Shown here one piece after another: positions 8,847-18,500 of a stretch of DNA of 64,000 bases. The DNA is from Corallococcus sp. AS-1-6 (lineage in GTDB: Bacteria > Myxococcota > Myxococcia > Myxococcales > Myxococcaceae): the NCBI RefSeq assembly GCF_020037015.1, contig NZ_JAIQDE010000041.1, positions 1 to 64,000 on the forward strand, written 5' to 3'. The notes beneath the pieces are model-generated. The model made no database searches, was not told the DNA's origin, and saw only the letters and a list, made by a program, of their open reading frames with translations. Each line of letters starts with the position of its first letter. Within the stretch, counting starts at the first letter, position 1. The position numbers and the translations under genes are program-made.

Positions 8847-10288
8847 GCCTGGGCGGGCTGGGCGGCTTCGAGCTTCGCGAGCTGCTCCAGGTACATGCGG
8901 CCCTTCTCCGGGTCCGTCATGTGGATGAACGCCGCCATGCCCTTGAGCTGCTCGAGCGACTCGCCCTCGCGGCCCGGCTTGCCCTTCAGGCGGTTGTGGA
9001 TGGCCGCGCGCAGGCGGCGCACCACGTCGCGGGGGACCCGGGCGGCGGGCGTGCCGTCCTTCGCCTCGTTCACCACGAGCCCCGTGACGCGCTGACGGCT
9101 GCCCTTGCGCGCGACCCGCGTCTTGTCCGGGTGCACCGTGAAGCCTTCCGCCTCCACGATGTCCTTCACTCGCGCGAGCAGCACCGCCACCGGCGCTCCC
9201 TGCGCGCGGCGGGCCTTGGGCGCCTTCGCCTTCGTCCAGGAGAAGGTCAGGTCGTCCGCGTAGCGCGTGTACGTGAAGCCCAGCTTGCGCGACAGCGCGG
9301 AGAGCCGCTTGTCCAGGCGCAGGCAGAGCGCGTTGGTGATGCCCGGCGAGGTGGGCGCGCCCTGCGGGAGGGCTCGCGGCCCCTTCGCCACGTGCAGCGT
9401 CTTGCCCCGGAAGGACATGCGCTCACGCGGCGCCTCCGTGGACATCAGCGCCAGCAGCGTGGACGTGTTCTCCGGCAGGCCGCCCTTGCGCAACAGGCCC
9501 TTCACCCGGCGCCAGTTCACGGAGGGGAAGAAGTCCTTCAGGTCCACCTTCACCAGCACGTCCGCGCCCCGGTGCGCCAGCGCGTTGGTGAGGATGGAGC
9601 GCCCCGCCACGAAGCCGTGCGCCGCGCCGTGCACCGGCAGCCGCTCCACGACGTTGGACAGCACCCAGCGCTGCGCTTCCTTCAGCTCCGGCTTGGGCGA
9701 GGTGATGGTTCGCTCGCCGCCCGTGCGCTTGGGGATGCTCCACGTCACGTAGTTGGAGCCCGTGTCCACGTCGCGGTGGAACGCGAAGCCGCGCAGCTTG
9801 GACACGCTCAGGCCCAGCGCCTTGGCCAGGTCCTCCGCGGTGTTCAGCGGGGGCAGGCCGTTCTGGCGCGCGCGCTCCTCGCGGTGCTCCAGGTCGAACT
9901 TGTCCGGCAGGCCGGCTTCGCTCCAGAAGATGCCCACGCCCAGGTGGTTCACGTGCGTGGCCTTCCACGCTTCGTGGGCCTGGCGCTCCAGCGCGCGGCG
10001 CTCCACCGCTTCGGCCTTCTTCTTCTCCTTCCAGGCCGTCTTCTCCTTGTCCTTCAGCGAGGAGAAGTCGACTTCATCCGCGAGCGCGCCCTTCGCCACG
10101 AGCTGGGCGCGCACCCATTCGTCCGCGCCGCCGGCCTCGGTGATGGCCTTCCAGCGCGTGAGGAGGGCGTCGTGCGCGGCCTTCGCGGCCTCGCGCTTCG
10201 CGGCGGTGTTGGGGGCGGCAGCGGGCGTGACTTCAGGAGCGGCCTGCGGCGGGGCGGCGGGGACGAACGACTCCAGCTTGGCGGTCAT
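8843..10288 (-). CDS. ret: Retron reverse transcriptase (myxobacterial Mx162/Sa163-like)
   Basis: A 481-aa reverse transcriptase that makes the branched msDNA from the msr-msd RNA just upstream. The catalytic core has D249 in VKVDLKDFF, PQGAPTSP (308-315) and YADD (343-346). Two retron hallmarks are present: NALAH (235-239, the NAxxH of region X) and VTG (401-403). An N-terminal extension of about 150 residues (Ala-rich, then highly charged with Lys/Glu runs) is typical of the long myxobacterial retron enzymes and absent from the short E. coli ones. GAAGG lies about 8 bp upstream of the ATG. It appears to be the last gene of the SWIM/WD40/HEAT unit. Confidence 0.93.
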   Translation of the reverse strand: MTAKLESFVPAAPPQAAPEVTPAAAPNTAAKREAAKAAHDALLTRWKAITEAGGADEWVRAQLVAKGALADEVDFSSLKDKEKTAWKEKKKAEAVERRALERQAHEAWKATHVNHLGVGIFWSEAGLPDKFDLEHREERARQNGLPPLNTAEDLAKALGLSVSKLRGFAFHRDVDTGSNYVTWSIPKRTGGERTITSPKPELKEAQRWVLSNVVERLPVHGAAHGFVAGRSILTNALAHRGADVLVKVDLKDFFPSVNWRRVKGLLRKGGLPENTSTLLALMSTEAPRERMSFRGKTLHVAKGPRALPQGAPTSPGITNALCLRLDKRLSALSRKLGFTYTRYADDLTFSWTKAKAPKARRAQGAPVAVLLARVKDIVEAEGFTVHPDKTRVARKGSRQRVTGLVVNEAKDGTPAARVPRDVVRRLRAAIHNRLKGKPGREGESLEQLKGMAAFIHMTDPEKGRMYLEQLAKLEAAQPAQA

Positions 10289-10341
10289 CGAGTTACCTTC
10301 GACGGGCGCGGCGGCTCAGGGAGGGGCGACGGAGACGAATT

Positions 10342-10616
10342 CGAGCGGTCGAGGGAGGCCAGGAAGGCACCACCAGCTCACCTGGGGCACGGTAGCCTCA
10401 CCGGCTCTCCCCTCCCGAGCACTACCGTCGGGGTGGGAAAACGGCGGCTGCGTCGTTGGTTCCGCTTCCCGCCCCGACGGTAGTGCTCGGGAGGGAGAGA
10501 GCCAAGAACAGGCTACCTTGCGGAGAGTGTCCAGCATTTCAACCAGAACGGCGCAACGCCGTTCCTACGCTCGAGGCGTTGAGGCTGATGCGGTCCAGAC
10601 CTCTCTCGACCACTCG
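10342..10616 (-). ncRNA. msr-msd: Retron msr-msd RNA (msDNA template/primer)
   Basis: On the minus strand, 54 bases upstream of ret. The a1 repeat (10616-10600, CGAGTGGTCGAGAGAGG) pairs with a2 (10358-10342, CCTCCCTCGACCGCTCG) over 17 bp, with only G-T deviations. The msr part holds a perfect 8-bp stem with a 3-nt loop (10546-10564). The msd part forms a stem of about 36 bp (10403-10439 with 10466-10503) around a 26-nt loop. Priming next to a2 would give cDNA from about 10359 to about 10520, close to 160 nt, matching the known 162-163-nt myxobacterial msDNAs. The branch G and exact ends are not assigned. Confidence 0.88.
10403..10503 (-). repeat. msd inverted repeat (long msDNA stem)
   Basis: Arms 10403-10439 and 10466-10503 are complementary except for one single-base bulge and one G-T pair. 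The octamer GGTAGCCT (10391-10398) and its complement AGGCTACC (10510-10517) lie outside the stem and can extend it in the cDNA. The inner 26 bases (10440-10465) form the loop. Confidence 0.85.
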
Positions 10617-10648
10617 CTATTCGGTTTTCGTCCGGCGCCACCATCCTT

Positions 10649-10671
10649 CCGGCCGCCCCGTCGGCGGCCGG
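10649..10671. repeat. GC hairpin between the SWIM gene and the retron RNA
   Basis: A perfect 9-bp inverted repeat, CCGGCCGCC / GGCGGCCGG with a 5-nt loop, between the SWIM gene stop (10688) and the a1 repeat (10616). There is no T tract on either side. It may be a processing or stability element that separates the retron RNA from the mRNA; that role is a guess. Confidence 0.5.
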
Positions 10672-10687
10672 GCCGTTGAGTGAGTGT

Positions 10688-12547
10688 TTACACCAGAGTC
10701 GAGGCCGCGTCGATGTAGCCGTCCGCGGTCAATTTCTCCAAACGGCTGAAGTACGCCGTCCGGGCTTCCGTGTCCGTGTCGAACCAGAGTCGCTGGTGGC
10801 GCGAGTCTCCCATGCGCGGTCCCCACGTGAGGGCCACCACCTTGCCGTCCAGTGATACGCGATACACCTGCTCCAGCCCCGTGGCCGGGTCGCGGCGCAC
10901 GTACGCGCGCGTCTCCGCGCGGATGAGCTTGCGGCCCTCCGGCGTCTGACGGAGCGCCTCTTCCTCGGCGCGGCGGCGGGCGTACGCCAGGCGCAGCGCG
11001 AGCATGTGTTCGCAGGGGCCCTCGCGCAGACCGGAGCGGCGGAAGTGCGGGCAGCCGCAGCTCGCGTCCTTCACGCGGCCCTCCAGGTCCATGGTGAAGC
11101 TGGGGAAGAAGCTGCGCACCGCCTCGCGGTCCACGACCTCTCCCTGGATGCGCGTGCCTTCGCCGACCAGGTCGTGCACCTGCGTGAGCTTCACCTCGCC
11201 CGAGCCCGGGGCGCCGTCGCCCAGCAGGCGGTGGGCGCGGGCCTCACGCTCGTTGCCGTAGCGCAGCGCGGCCTCGTCCACCGGCGTGGGCATCAGCTCG
11301 CGCGGGCGGTAGGTGCCGCGGGACACGTCGAAGAGGACGCGGCCTCGCAGGCACTCCAACTGGAGCGCGGCGCGCACCTGATCCTTCGGGGCTCCCGCGT
11401 CCCTGGACAGCACGTCGAAGGGGAGGGGGCCGTCCTTGCGCAGGCGGTTGCGCAGTTGCTCCGCCAGGCCTTCCGGCACGTCGCGCGGCATCAGCGCGTC
11501 AAAGGCGGCGGCGCTGGACCAGCCGCTCTCCGTCCAGCCGGTGAGCCCCAGCGTCAGCGTGGCCGCGCCCAGGTCGATGACCCAGAACACCGGCAGGCCC
11601 GGACCCAGGAGCTGCACGTGCACGCTCTTCGCGTGGGGCAACAGGCGCGCGAGCGCGGCGAGGCGCTGACGGCCGAAGGTGCGCACCACCGCGGGCGCGC
11701 TGCCCGTGTACACGCCGCCGTGGCACTCCAGCACCTGCTCCCAGGGCTCCAGCACCAGGCGGGGCGGGGCTCCGGGGACCAGCTCGAAGCGCAGCGCGCG
11801 GGGCGCCTTCTTCGAGCGGCGGGTGCGCAGCGCGAAGAGCAGGTTGTAGAGGTCGATGGGCGCGATGGCGCAGGTGGTGGCCGGCAGCGTCGCGGCGGAC
11901 TGCACCTGGAGGAAGCCTCGCAGCCACGCGTGGGGGACCTCCACCGTGCGCGGGGCCCGGGGCTCCGTGGCGGGGGCGGGCTTCGCGGTGGGGGCGACGT
12001 GGGCCTCCAGCACCACCGGGGCGTAGGCGCGCAGGCGGTCCAGCCGGGCGGGCAGGTCCTGCGGCACGTCCAGGAACGTGGAGCCGTGCGCGGCCTGGCG
12101 CTGGTCGAAGAGGCTGTTGTCGAAGGCGAGGCGCGCGTAGGCGCTCTCGTCGCGGGAGAAGACCTCCAGCGAGACCTGATCCGGATCCACCGTGAGGACG
12201 GGGTCCAGGACGGCGTCCTTCTTCTCTTCACCTTCCAGCGCGTTGTCGAGGAAGGCCTTCTGCGCTTCCCAGATTTGAGCGCTGGCGCGCTTGCCCTGCT
12301 TCATCAGGTACGCGAGGTACGCGGTGCGGTCGCGGCCCCGGTAGCGCAGGTCGCTGGAGAGCACCGCGAAGGCGGCGGCCAGCGCGTCGCGGAAGAGGGT
12401 GGGGTCCTTCACCTGGCCACTGACGCCCACGGTGCCTCGCGAGCCCTCCAGGGCAAGCTGCACGCGCGAGGCGTCCGGCGTGACGACCACGTCGCTCTGC
12501 GCGGCGTAGCTCAGCGCGACGGGATGACGTGCGGTTGCGGTGCTCAC
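10688..12547 (-). CDS. Winged-helix SWIM zinc-finger protein (retron neighbour)
   Basis: A 619-aa protein. The SWIM finger is complete near residues 495-515: C497 and C499 in CGCP, then C512 and H514 in PCEH. Before it (about residues 363-418) is a segment with the pattern of a winged helix (FDVLSRDAGAPKDQVRAALQ, followed by the strands GRVLFDVSRGTYRP). The N-terminal ~340 residues contain beta-rich repeats without a clear family. SWIM domains bind nucleic acid or protein. A GTG start overlaps the stop of the WD40/HEAT gene (GTGA), so they are translationally coupled, and the retron RNA begins about 70 bp after its stop. It is a good candidate for the nucleic-acid-sensing or regulatory part of the retron system. 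Confidence 0.82.
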   Translation of the reverse strand: MSTATARHPVALSYAAQSDVVVTPDASRVQLALEGSRGTVGVSGQVKDPTLFRDALAAAFAVLSSDLRYRGRDRTAYLAYLMKQGKRASAQIWEAQKAFLDNALEGEEKKDAVLDPVLTVDPDQVSLEVFSRDESAYARLAFDNSLFDQRQAAHGSTFLDVPQDLPARLDRLRAYAPVVLEAHVAPTAKPAPATEPRAPRTVEVPHAWLRGFLQVQSAATLPATTCAIAPIDLYNLLFALRTRRSKKAPRALRFELVPGAPPRLVLEPWEQVLECHGGVYTGSAPAVVRTFGRQRLAALARLLPHAKSVHVQLLGPGLPVFWVIDLGAATLTLGLTGWTESGWSSAAAFDALMPRDVPEGLAEQLRNRLRKDGPLPFDVLSRDAGAPKDQVRAALQLECLRGRVLFDVSRGTYRPRELMPTPVDEAALRYGNEREARAHRLLGDGAPGSGEVKLTQVHDLVGEGTRIQGEVVDREAVRSFFPSFTMDLEGRVKDASCGCPHFRRSGLREGPCEHMLALRLAYARRRAEEEALRQTPEGRKLIRAETRAYVRRDPATGLEQVYRVSLDGKVVALTWGPRMGDSRHQRLWFDTDTEARTAYFSRLEKLTADGYIDAASTLV

Positions 12548-15500
12548 GACGGTTGACCTTCCTTCCGGGCGCGCTCAGCGGCCCGGCGTGCACGTTTGTG
12601 GGCGCGGTAGGCCGCCTTGCGCAGCTCCACCGACTGCGACTTGTCGAAAGCGGCCGTCTTCAGCAGCGCCGCGGCCTCGTCTCCGCCCAGGCGTCCCAGC
12701 GCGGCCCAGGCGTCCTGCTTCACCTCCGCCTTCGGGTCGGCGGCCACGGACTTGAGCGGCTCCAGGTCCTTCTTCGCCAGGAGCGCGGGGACCGCGAGCC
12801 GGCGGCCTTCGCTGGCCGTGAGCGCGGACGTGGCCACCTTCGCGCCCGTGGGGCCCAGGGCCACCGGGTCGAAGGGCTTCACCTCCAGCGCCCAGGCCGC
12901 AGACTGCTCCGGCACCAGCGCGGCCAGCACCGACGCGGCGGCGGAGCGCACGGCGGCGTCCGGGTCACCCAGGGCGGTGCGCAGGGCCTGCGCTTCGCTC
13001 GACGCCTTCAGGCGGCCCAGCACTCGCGCCGCTTCCTGGCGCACGGCGGCGGGGGCCTGGGACTCACCCTTGCGGAGGATTTCGGCGGACGTCGCCACCA
13101 GTTCCTTCGCGCCCAGCCGTGAGCCCGCCCAGAGCAGGCGCTCCCAGGCGGCGGCCAGCGGCTCCTTCTTCGGCGGCTGCGCGGTGGCCCAGGCGGTGGC
13201 GGTGCGGCGTTCGGCGGCCACCAGCGCGCGGTTCAGCCCGGCCGTGTCCACCGTGGTGGCTTCACGCGCGTCACCCGTCCAGGTGCCCACGAGCCGCGCG
13301 GCCTCTTCGCGGGCCTCCGGCTTGTCGTGGCCGAACAGGGCGATGACCTCCGGCACGGGCATCGCGCCACGGCGGGCGAGGCCGCGACGCAGGCGGAGCC
13401 GCAGCTCCACGTTGTCCAGCGTGGCCAGGCGGGGCACGAGCAGGGCGGGGTCGCCTTCGCTCGCGAGGTACGTGGCGGCGGGCTCGGAGATGTCCTCGTG
13501 CTCGCTCTGCACCGCGAGGAACTCCACCCGCGTGCGCTCCTTGGGGAAGAGCACGTCCAGCGCCTTGCGCGCGGCGGCGCGAAGGTCGTCGTCCTCCTCG
13601 TTCAGCGCGGCGGCCAGGGCGGCCTCGGCGGCAGGGTCTCCGAGCTTCCCGAGCTGCTCCGCGACCGTGGCGCGCACGTCGTCGTCCGTCTCACCGTCGG
13701 CGAGCAGCGCCTCCAGCTTCACCCGGGCGCGCTCTCCACCGATGGCGCGCAGGCCGCGCACGCCGGCTTCCTGGCGCTGGAAGGCGGCGCCGTCCGTGGC
13801 CGCGGCCTCCACCTTCTCCTCGATGCGGCGGCGGTCTTCACCGTCCGGCATCCGGTTCGCCAGCCGGCCCAGCGCCTCGATGGCGGCGAACACCATGTCC
13901 TCTTCGGCCGGGGCGTCCGGCGTGCCTCCGCCGGCCACCGTCTCCAGCTCGGAGAGGGCTCGCACGTCGCCCAGGGTGCCCAGGGCGAGCAGGGCCCGGC
14001 CGCGCTCGTGCGGCTCACCGGCGCGCGCGTACAGCAGCAGGGGGCGCAGGGCGCTGGCGCGGCGCTGGTGCGCGACGCCTTCCGCCGCGGGCAGCATCAG
14101 CTCGCGGGCCCCGGCGCGGAGGATCTCCTCCAGCGGCTCCACCGCCGCGCCCTCTTCCACCACGCGCTTCGAGTAGTGCTCCACGGCCGCCGCGCGCACG
14201 GTGACGTCGCGGTCGTTGAAGAGCTGGACGAGCAGCGCGTCCTGGCCCTCGCTCTTGCCGTGCTCCAGCTCACGGGCGGCGGCCTTGCGGACCTCCGGGT
14301 CCTGGCTCTTCACCGCCACGCGCAGGAAGCGCACCGCGAGCGCCGCGTCGCGCTTCTTCAGCTCGCGCTCGTGCTCCTGGAGCTTCTCCTGCTCCGGCGG
14401 CCAGGTGAGCTGCATCGCCGCCGTCACGCAGGCGAGGCGCACGGAGGGGGCTTCGTCCTCCACGCTCTGGCGCGCGAGCACGTCCAGCGCGTCCGCGCGG
14501 TGGGTGCGGCCCAGCGCGGCCACCAGCCGGGTGCGCTCCGGAATCTCCGTGGCCACCGTCAGGCGCGCGGCCAGCGCGGCCACGGCGGCGGAGGTCCCCA
14601 GTCGCGCCAGGGCCTCCTGGGCGCGGCGGGCCACGGCCGACGTCTCCGAGCGCAGGAAGGTGCCCAGCACCTCCACCGCCCGGTCGTCACCCCGGAACGC
14701 GAGCAGCTCCGCGGCGCGCAGCCGCAGGTCCTCGTGCTCGCTGCCCATCGCGCGGCCCAGGGCCTCCGTGACGCGCGGGTCGTTGGCGCCCGCGAGCCGC
14801 TCAATCACGCCCACGCGCAGGTCCGCGTGCTCGCTGCCCAGCGCGGCCAGCAGCGGATCCAGGCTGCCCGGCGGGCTCAGCTTCTCCAAGAGCTCGAAGG
14901 CGGACTTGCGCACCTCCGGCAGCGGCGAGTTGAGCGCCGCGGCCACTCGCGGGCGGGCCTTGTCCCCGCGCTCCGCCAGCTCCTCCAGCGCCGCGCGCGC
15001 CACGTCCGGCGACAGCGAGGCCAGGGCCAGCGCCAGCGGCTCGTCGCTGCCGGCGGGGTACAGCTCCTTGAGGCCCGCGAGCGCGGCCCGGCGCACGAGC
15101 TGGTGCGGATCCTCCAGCGCGCGCAGCAGGGCGGCCACCGCGGCGGACGTGCCCGCGTAGCCTTCCTGCGTGAGCTTCACCACGCGGTCCACGGCGTCGC
15201 GGCGGACGCGGTGGCCTTCCTCGTCGCCCGCGGTCACCTGCCGCAGCAGGCCCACGTAGGCGCCGAACGCGAGGCGGCGCAGGTGCTGACGCTCCGCCTG
15301 CGTCGCGTCCTTCGGCGTCCCGGTGCCCGCGCCTTCCGCCGGCTTCACCGCGGAGAAGAGGCGGCGCAGCCAGCTCTTGCCCGTGGCGGAGGCCGTGCCC
15401 TGCTTCTCCGGCGTGGAGGGCTGGATGACGTGCGCGGCGCCCTCGGCGGTCTCCGGCTTCCAGGGGGCCTGGAGGGAGCTGGGCCGCGCGACCTTCTGCG

Positions 15501-18500
15501 CTTCACGGAAGTAGTCCAGCGGCTTGTTGCGCAGCAGCAGCACCTGCGCCGCCGCGTAGCGCTGCTCCGGCTGACCGCTGGAGAGCGCCTCCGCGAGCCC
15601 AATCACGCGCTTCGCCCGCTCCTCCTCCGCGGGCCAGTCCTTCATGTCGCCGGCCTTCTCCGGACGCGGCGGCAGCAGCACCTCCACCAGGTGCGCGCGG
15701 TACGCCTCCGGCTCCGTGCGCAGCTCCAGCGCGCGGGCCGCGGCGTAGCGCACCTCCGGACGGCCGCTGGACAGCGCGCTCGTCAGCAGGTCCGGCGGTC
15801 CGCCCTCGCGGCTGGCGCGCAGGTCCCGCGCGAGCACGATGGCGAACACCATCTCCTGCACCTCGCGCGCGGAGTCCTCCAGGCCGTGCAGCAGGCCGCC
15901 GTCGCCCTCGTGGCCCAGGGCCGCGAACGCGAGGATGGCGCCCAGCCGGATGGGCAGGTGCTCATGGCGCAGGTTCCCGGTGAGCACCGGCAGCGCGCGC
16001 ACGTCACCCAGGCGGGCCAGGCCGTCCGCCGCCCACGAGCGCGCCGCCACCAGCGAGTGGCCCAGCGCGTCCAGCAGCGCGCCCTCGTCGCCCCGGCGGC
16101 TGGCCGTGGCGAGACCGCGCGCGCCCTGCTCCTGGAGGTCCGTCACCTCGTGGGGCAGGAGCGTGGTGGCGTAGAAGCCCAGCAGGCGCCGCGAGCCCAG
16201 CGTGGCCAGCGCTCGCGACGCGCGGACGCGCAGGGGGACGAGGAAGCCCGGCGGGTACATCCGCTCCAGGTCCTTGTCCGTGATGAGCCCGCGCATGGGC
16301 TCGATGATGTCCTCCGCGCCGCGCGGGGCGAGCAGCTCCGCGGCCCGCACGCGCACCGGCAGCGCCGACGCCGCGATGCCCGCGAGCAGCGGCCCGTTCT
16401 CGTTCGGGATGAGCTTGTCGAGCGCCTCCAGCGCGGCGAACGCCACGTCCAGGTGCTCGTCCTGCACGCGCTTGAGGAGCGCGGAGCGCATGGCCTCCGC
16501 CGGGGCGTGCACGGAGGCCTTCGCGGCCTTCTCGCGCAGCGCCGGGTGCGGGGTGTTGAGCGCGGCCAGGTGCGGCTCCGCCTTCTCCTTGCCGGCCAGC
16601 TTCACCCACGCCTCGTAGGCGGCGGTGGCCACGCCCGCGTCGCGGTCCTCCACGGACTTCTTCAGCCGCTCCAGCGCCCAGTCGTCGGTGCCCTTCTGCG
16701 CGAGCACCTCCACCGCGCGGGTGCGCAGGTCCGGGAAGCGGCCCGCCAGCGCGCGGTCCAGCGCCTTCACCGGCTCCTGGTCGTTCCACGCCCACAGCGT
16801 GCGGAAGGCCTCGCCGCGCACCTTGGCGGACTCGTCCTCCAGCGCGTCGCCCAGCAGCCCTTCCGCGCCCTCCGCCTTGGCGCCCAGCTTCACCAGCCGG
16901 TCCAGGCCGCGCACGCGCACGTCCTCGTGACCGGAGCGCAGGGCGGCCTCCGCGGCGGACAGCGGCGCGTCCGCGTCCAGCGCCACCACGGCCGACAGCG
17001 CCGCCGCGCGCACATCCCCGTCCGCGTCGTCCAGCATCCACACCAGCCGCTCGCGGGCGCGCGGGTCCTGCAACGCCTGGAGCGCGGTGGCCGTCTCGCG
17101 GCGGATGGCGGCGTCGTCCTCGCGGGACAACTGGAGCAGCGCGCCCAGGGCGCGGCCGTCACCCAGTTGCGCCAGCACGCGCGCGCCTCGCACGGCCGTG
17201 TCCGGCATGCGGCACGCCATGGCGGCGAGCAGCGGCTCCAGGTCGGTCTCCGTCAGCGCCGTGCCGGCGGCCGTCTTGCCGAAGAGCTGCTCACGCGAGG
17301 CGGCCAGCTCCGCGTCGGTGGTGAACTTCGCCTCCGTGTCCCCGGCCGCGCGCTTCGCCTGGAGCGTCAGCATGCGGGTCACTTCCCGCACCGTGCGCGC
17401 GAACTCCTCGTCCTTGGCCTCCAGCGTGGCGGCCAGCGCGCGGCGCTCCAGCACCCGCACCGCGAAGGCCACGCGGCGCACGTCCCGGTCCGCGTCGTCC
17501 AGCGCCCGCGCCACCAGCGGCTGCAGGCGCGGGTCCGCCAGCAGGCCCGCCACGGACGCGCGCAGCAGCACCTCCACCTTGAGGGCCGCGGGGCCGCGCT
17601 CGAAGGCCAGCTTCAGCGGCTCCGTGCTGCCCTTGGGCGACACCGTGGTGAGCGCGTCCAGCGCGGCGGTGCCCACCTCCGCGTTCGTGTCCGGCAGCTT
17701 GCTGGCGATGAGCCCCGGCACCAGCGGCGACGCGCTGCCCTGCTTCGCCAGCAGGCGCAGGCCCTGCACGCGCGTGTCCACGAAGCGCGAGTCCAGCGCG
17801 GCGCGCGGGGCCGCCAGGGGCGACTCCGTCTCCAGCTTCACCAGCGCGTCCAGCGCCGCGGCGCGCACCGTCTTGTCGTCGTCGTTGAGGCGGTCGCGCA
17901 GCTTCGGGCGCGCGGCGGTGCGGCCGTGGTTGCCCAGCTCCGTGGCCGCCAGCCGGCGCGCCGCGACGTCCTTGTCCGAGGACAGCACGCCCAGGACGAA
18001 GTCCAGCGCCTCCGGCTCCAGGAGGGCCACCGCCTCCTTCACCGCGGCCTCGCGGCGGGGGAGGGCGGCCTTCAGCGCCTCGTTGAACGCGTCGAAGCCG
18101 TGGCCGAACGCCGTCGTCTCGTCCGTGGGCTTGCCGTCCGTGGCCAGCGTGATGCGGGTGACGCGGCGGTCCTCGCCGCCCACGAAGAGGAAGCCCAGGA
18201 GCTGCTTCGCCTGGCGGGGGTTCGCCGGGGGCGCGAAGGCCACCGCGTTCAGCGCCCTGGTGCCCAGGTCGAAGGTGCGCGGCTTGCGGCGCTCGTCCAG
18301 GCGCCAGACCTTCAGCTTGCCGTCGCTGCCCACGGACGCGATGCGCTCCGCCGGGTCCTGGCCCGCTTCCGCCTGCGGCGTGGGCGGGAACACCAGCCCC
18401 AGCACGGAGCCCGCGTGGCCGCTGTCCTTGTCGCCGCGGACCTCGAACTCCACCGCGCCGACCAGGTAGCCGATGCGCAGCTTGCCGTCGTCCCCCGCGG

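Noticed and set aside
8843..10288. Group II intron or DGR reverse transcriptase
   Set aside because: The NAxxH and VTG motifs and the upstream msr-msd RNA identify a retron enzyme; no maturase domain or template/variable repeat pair is present.
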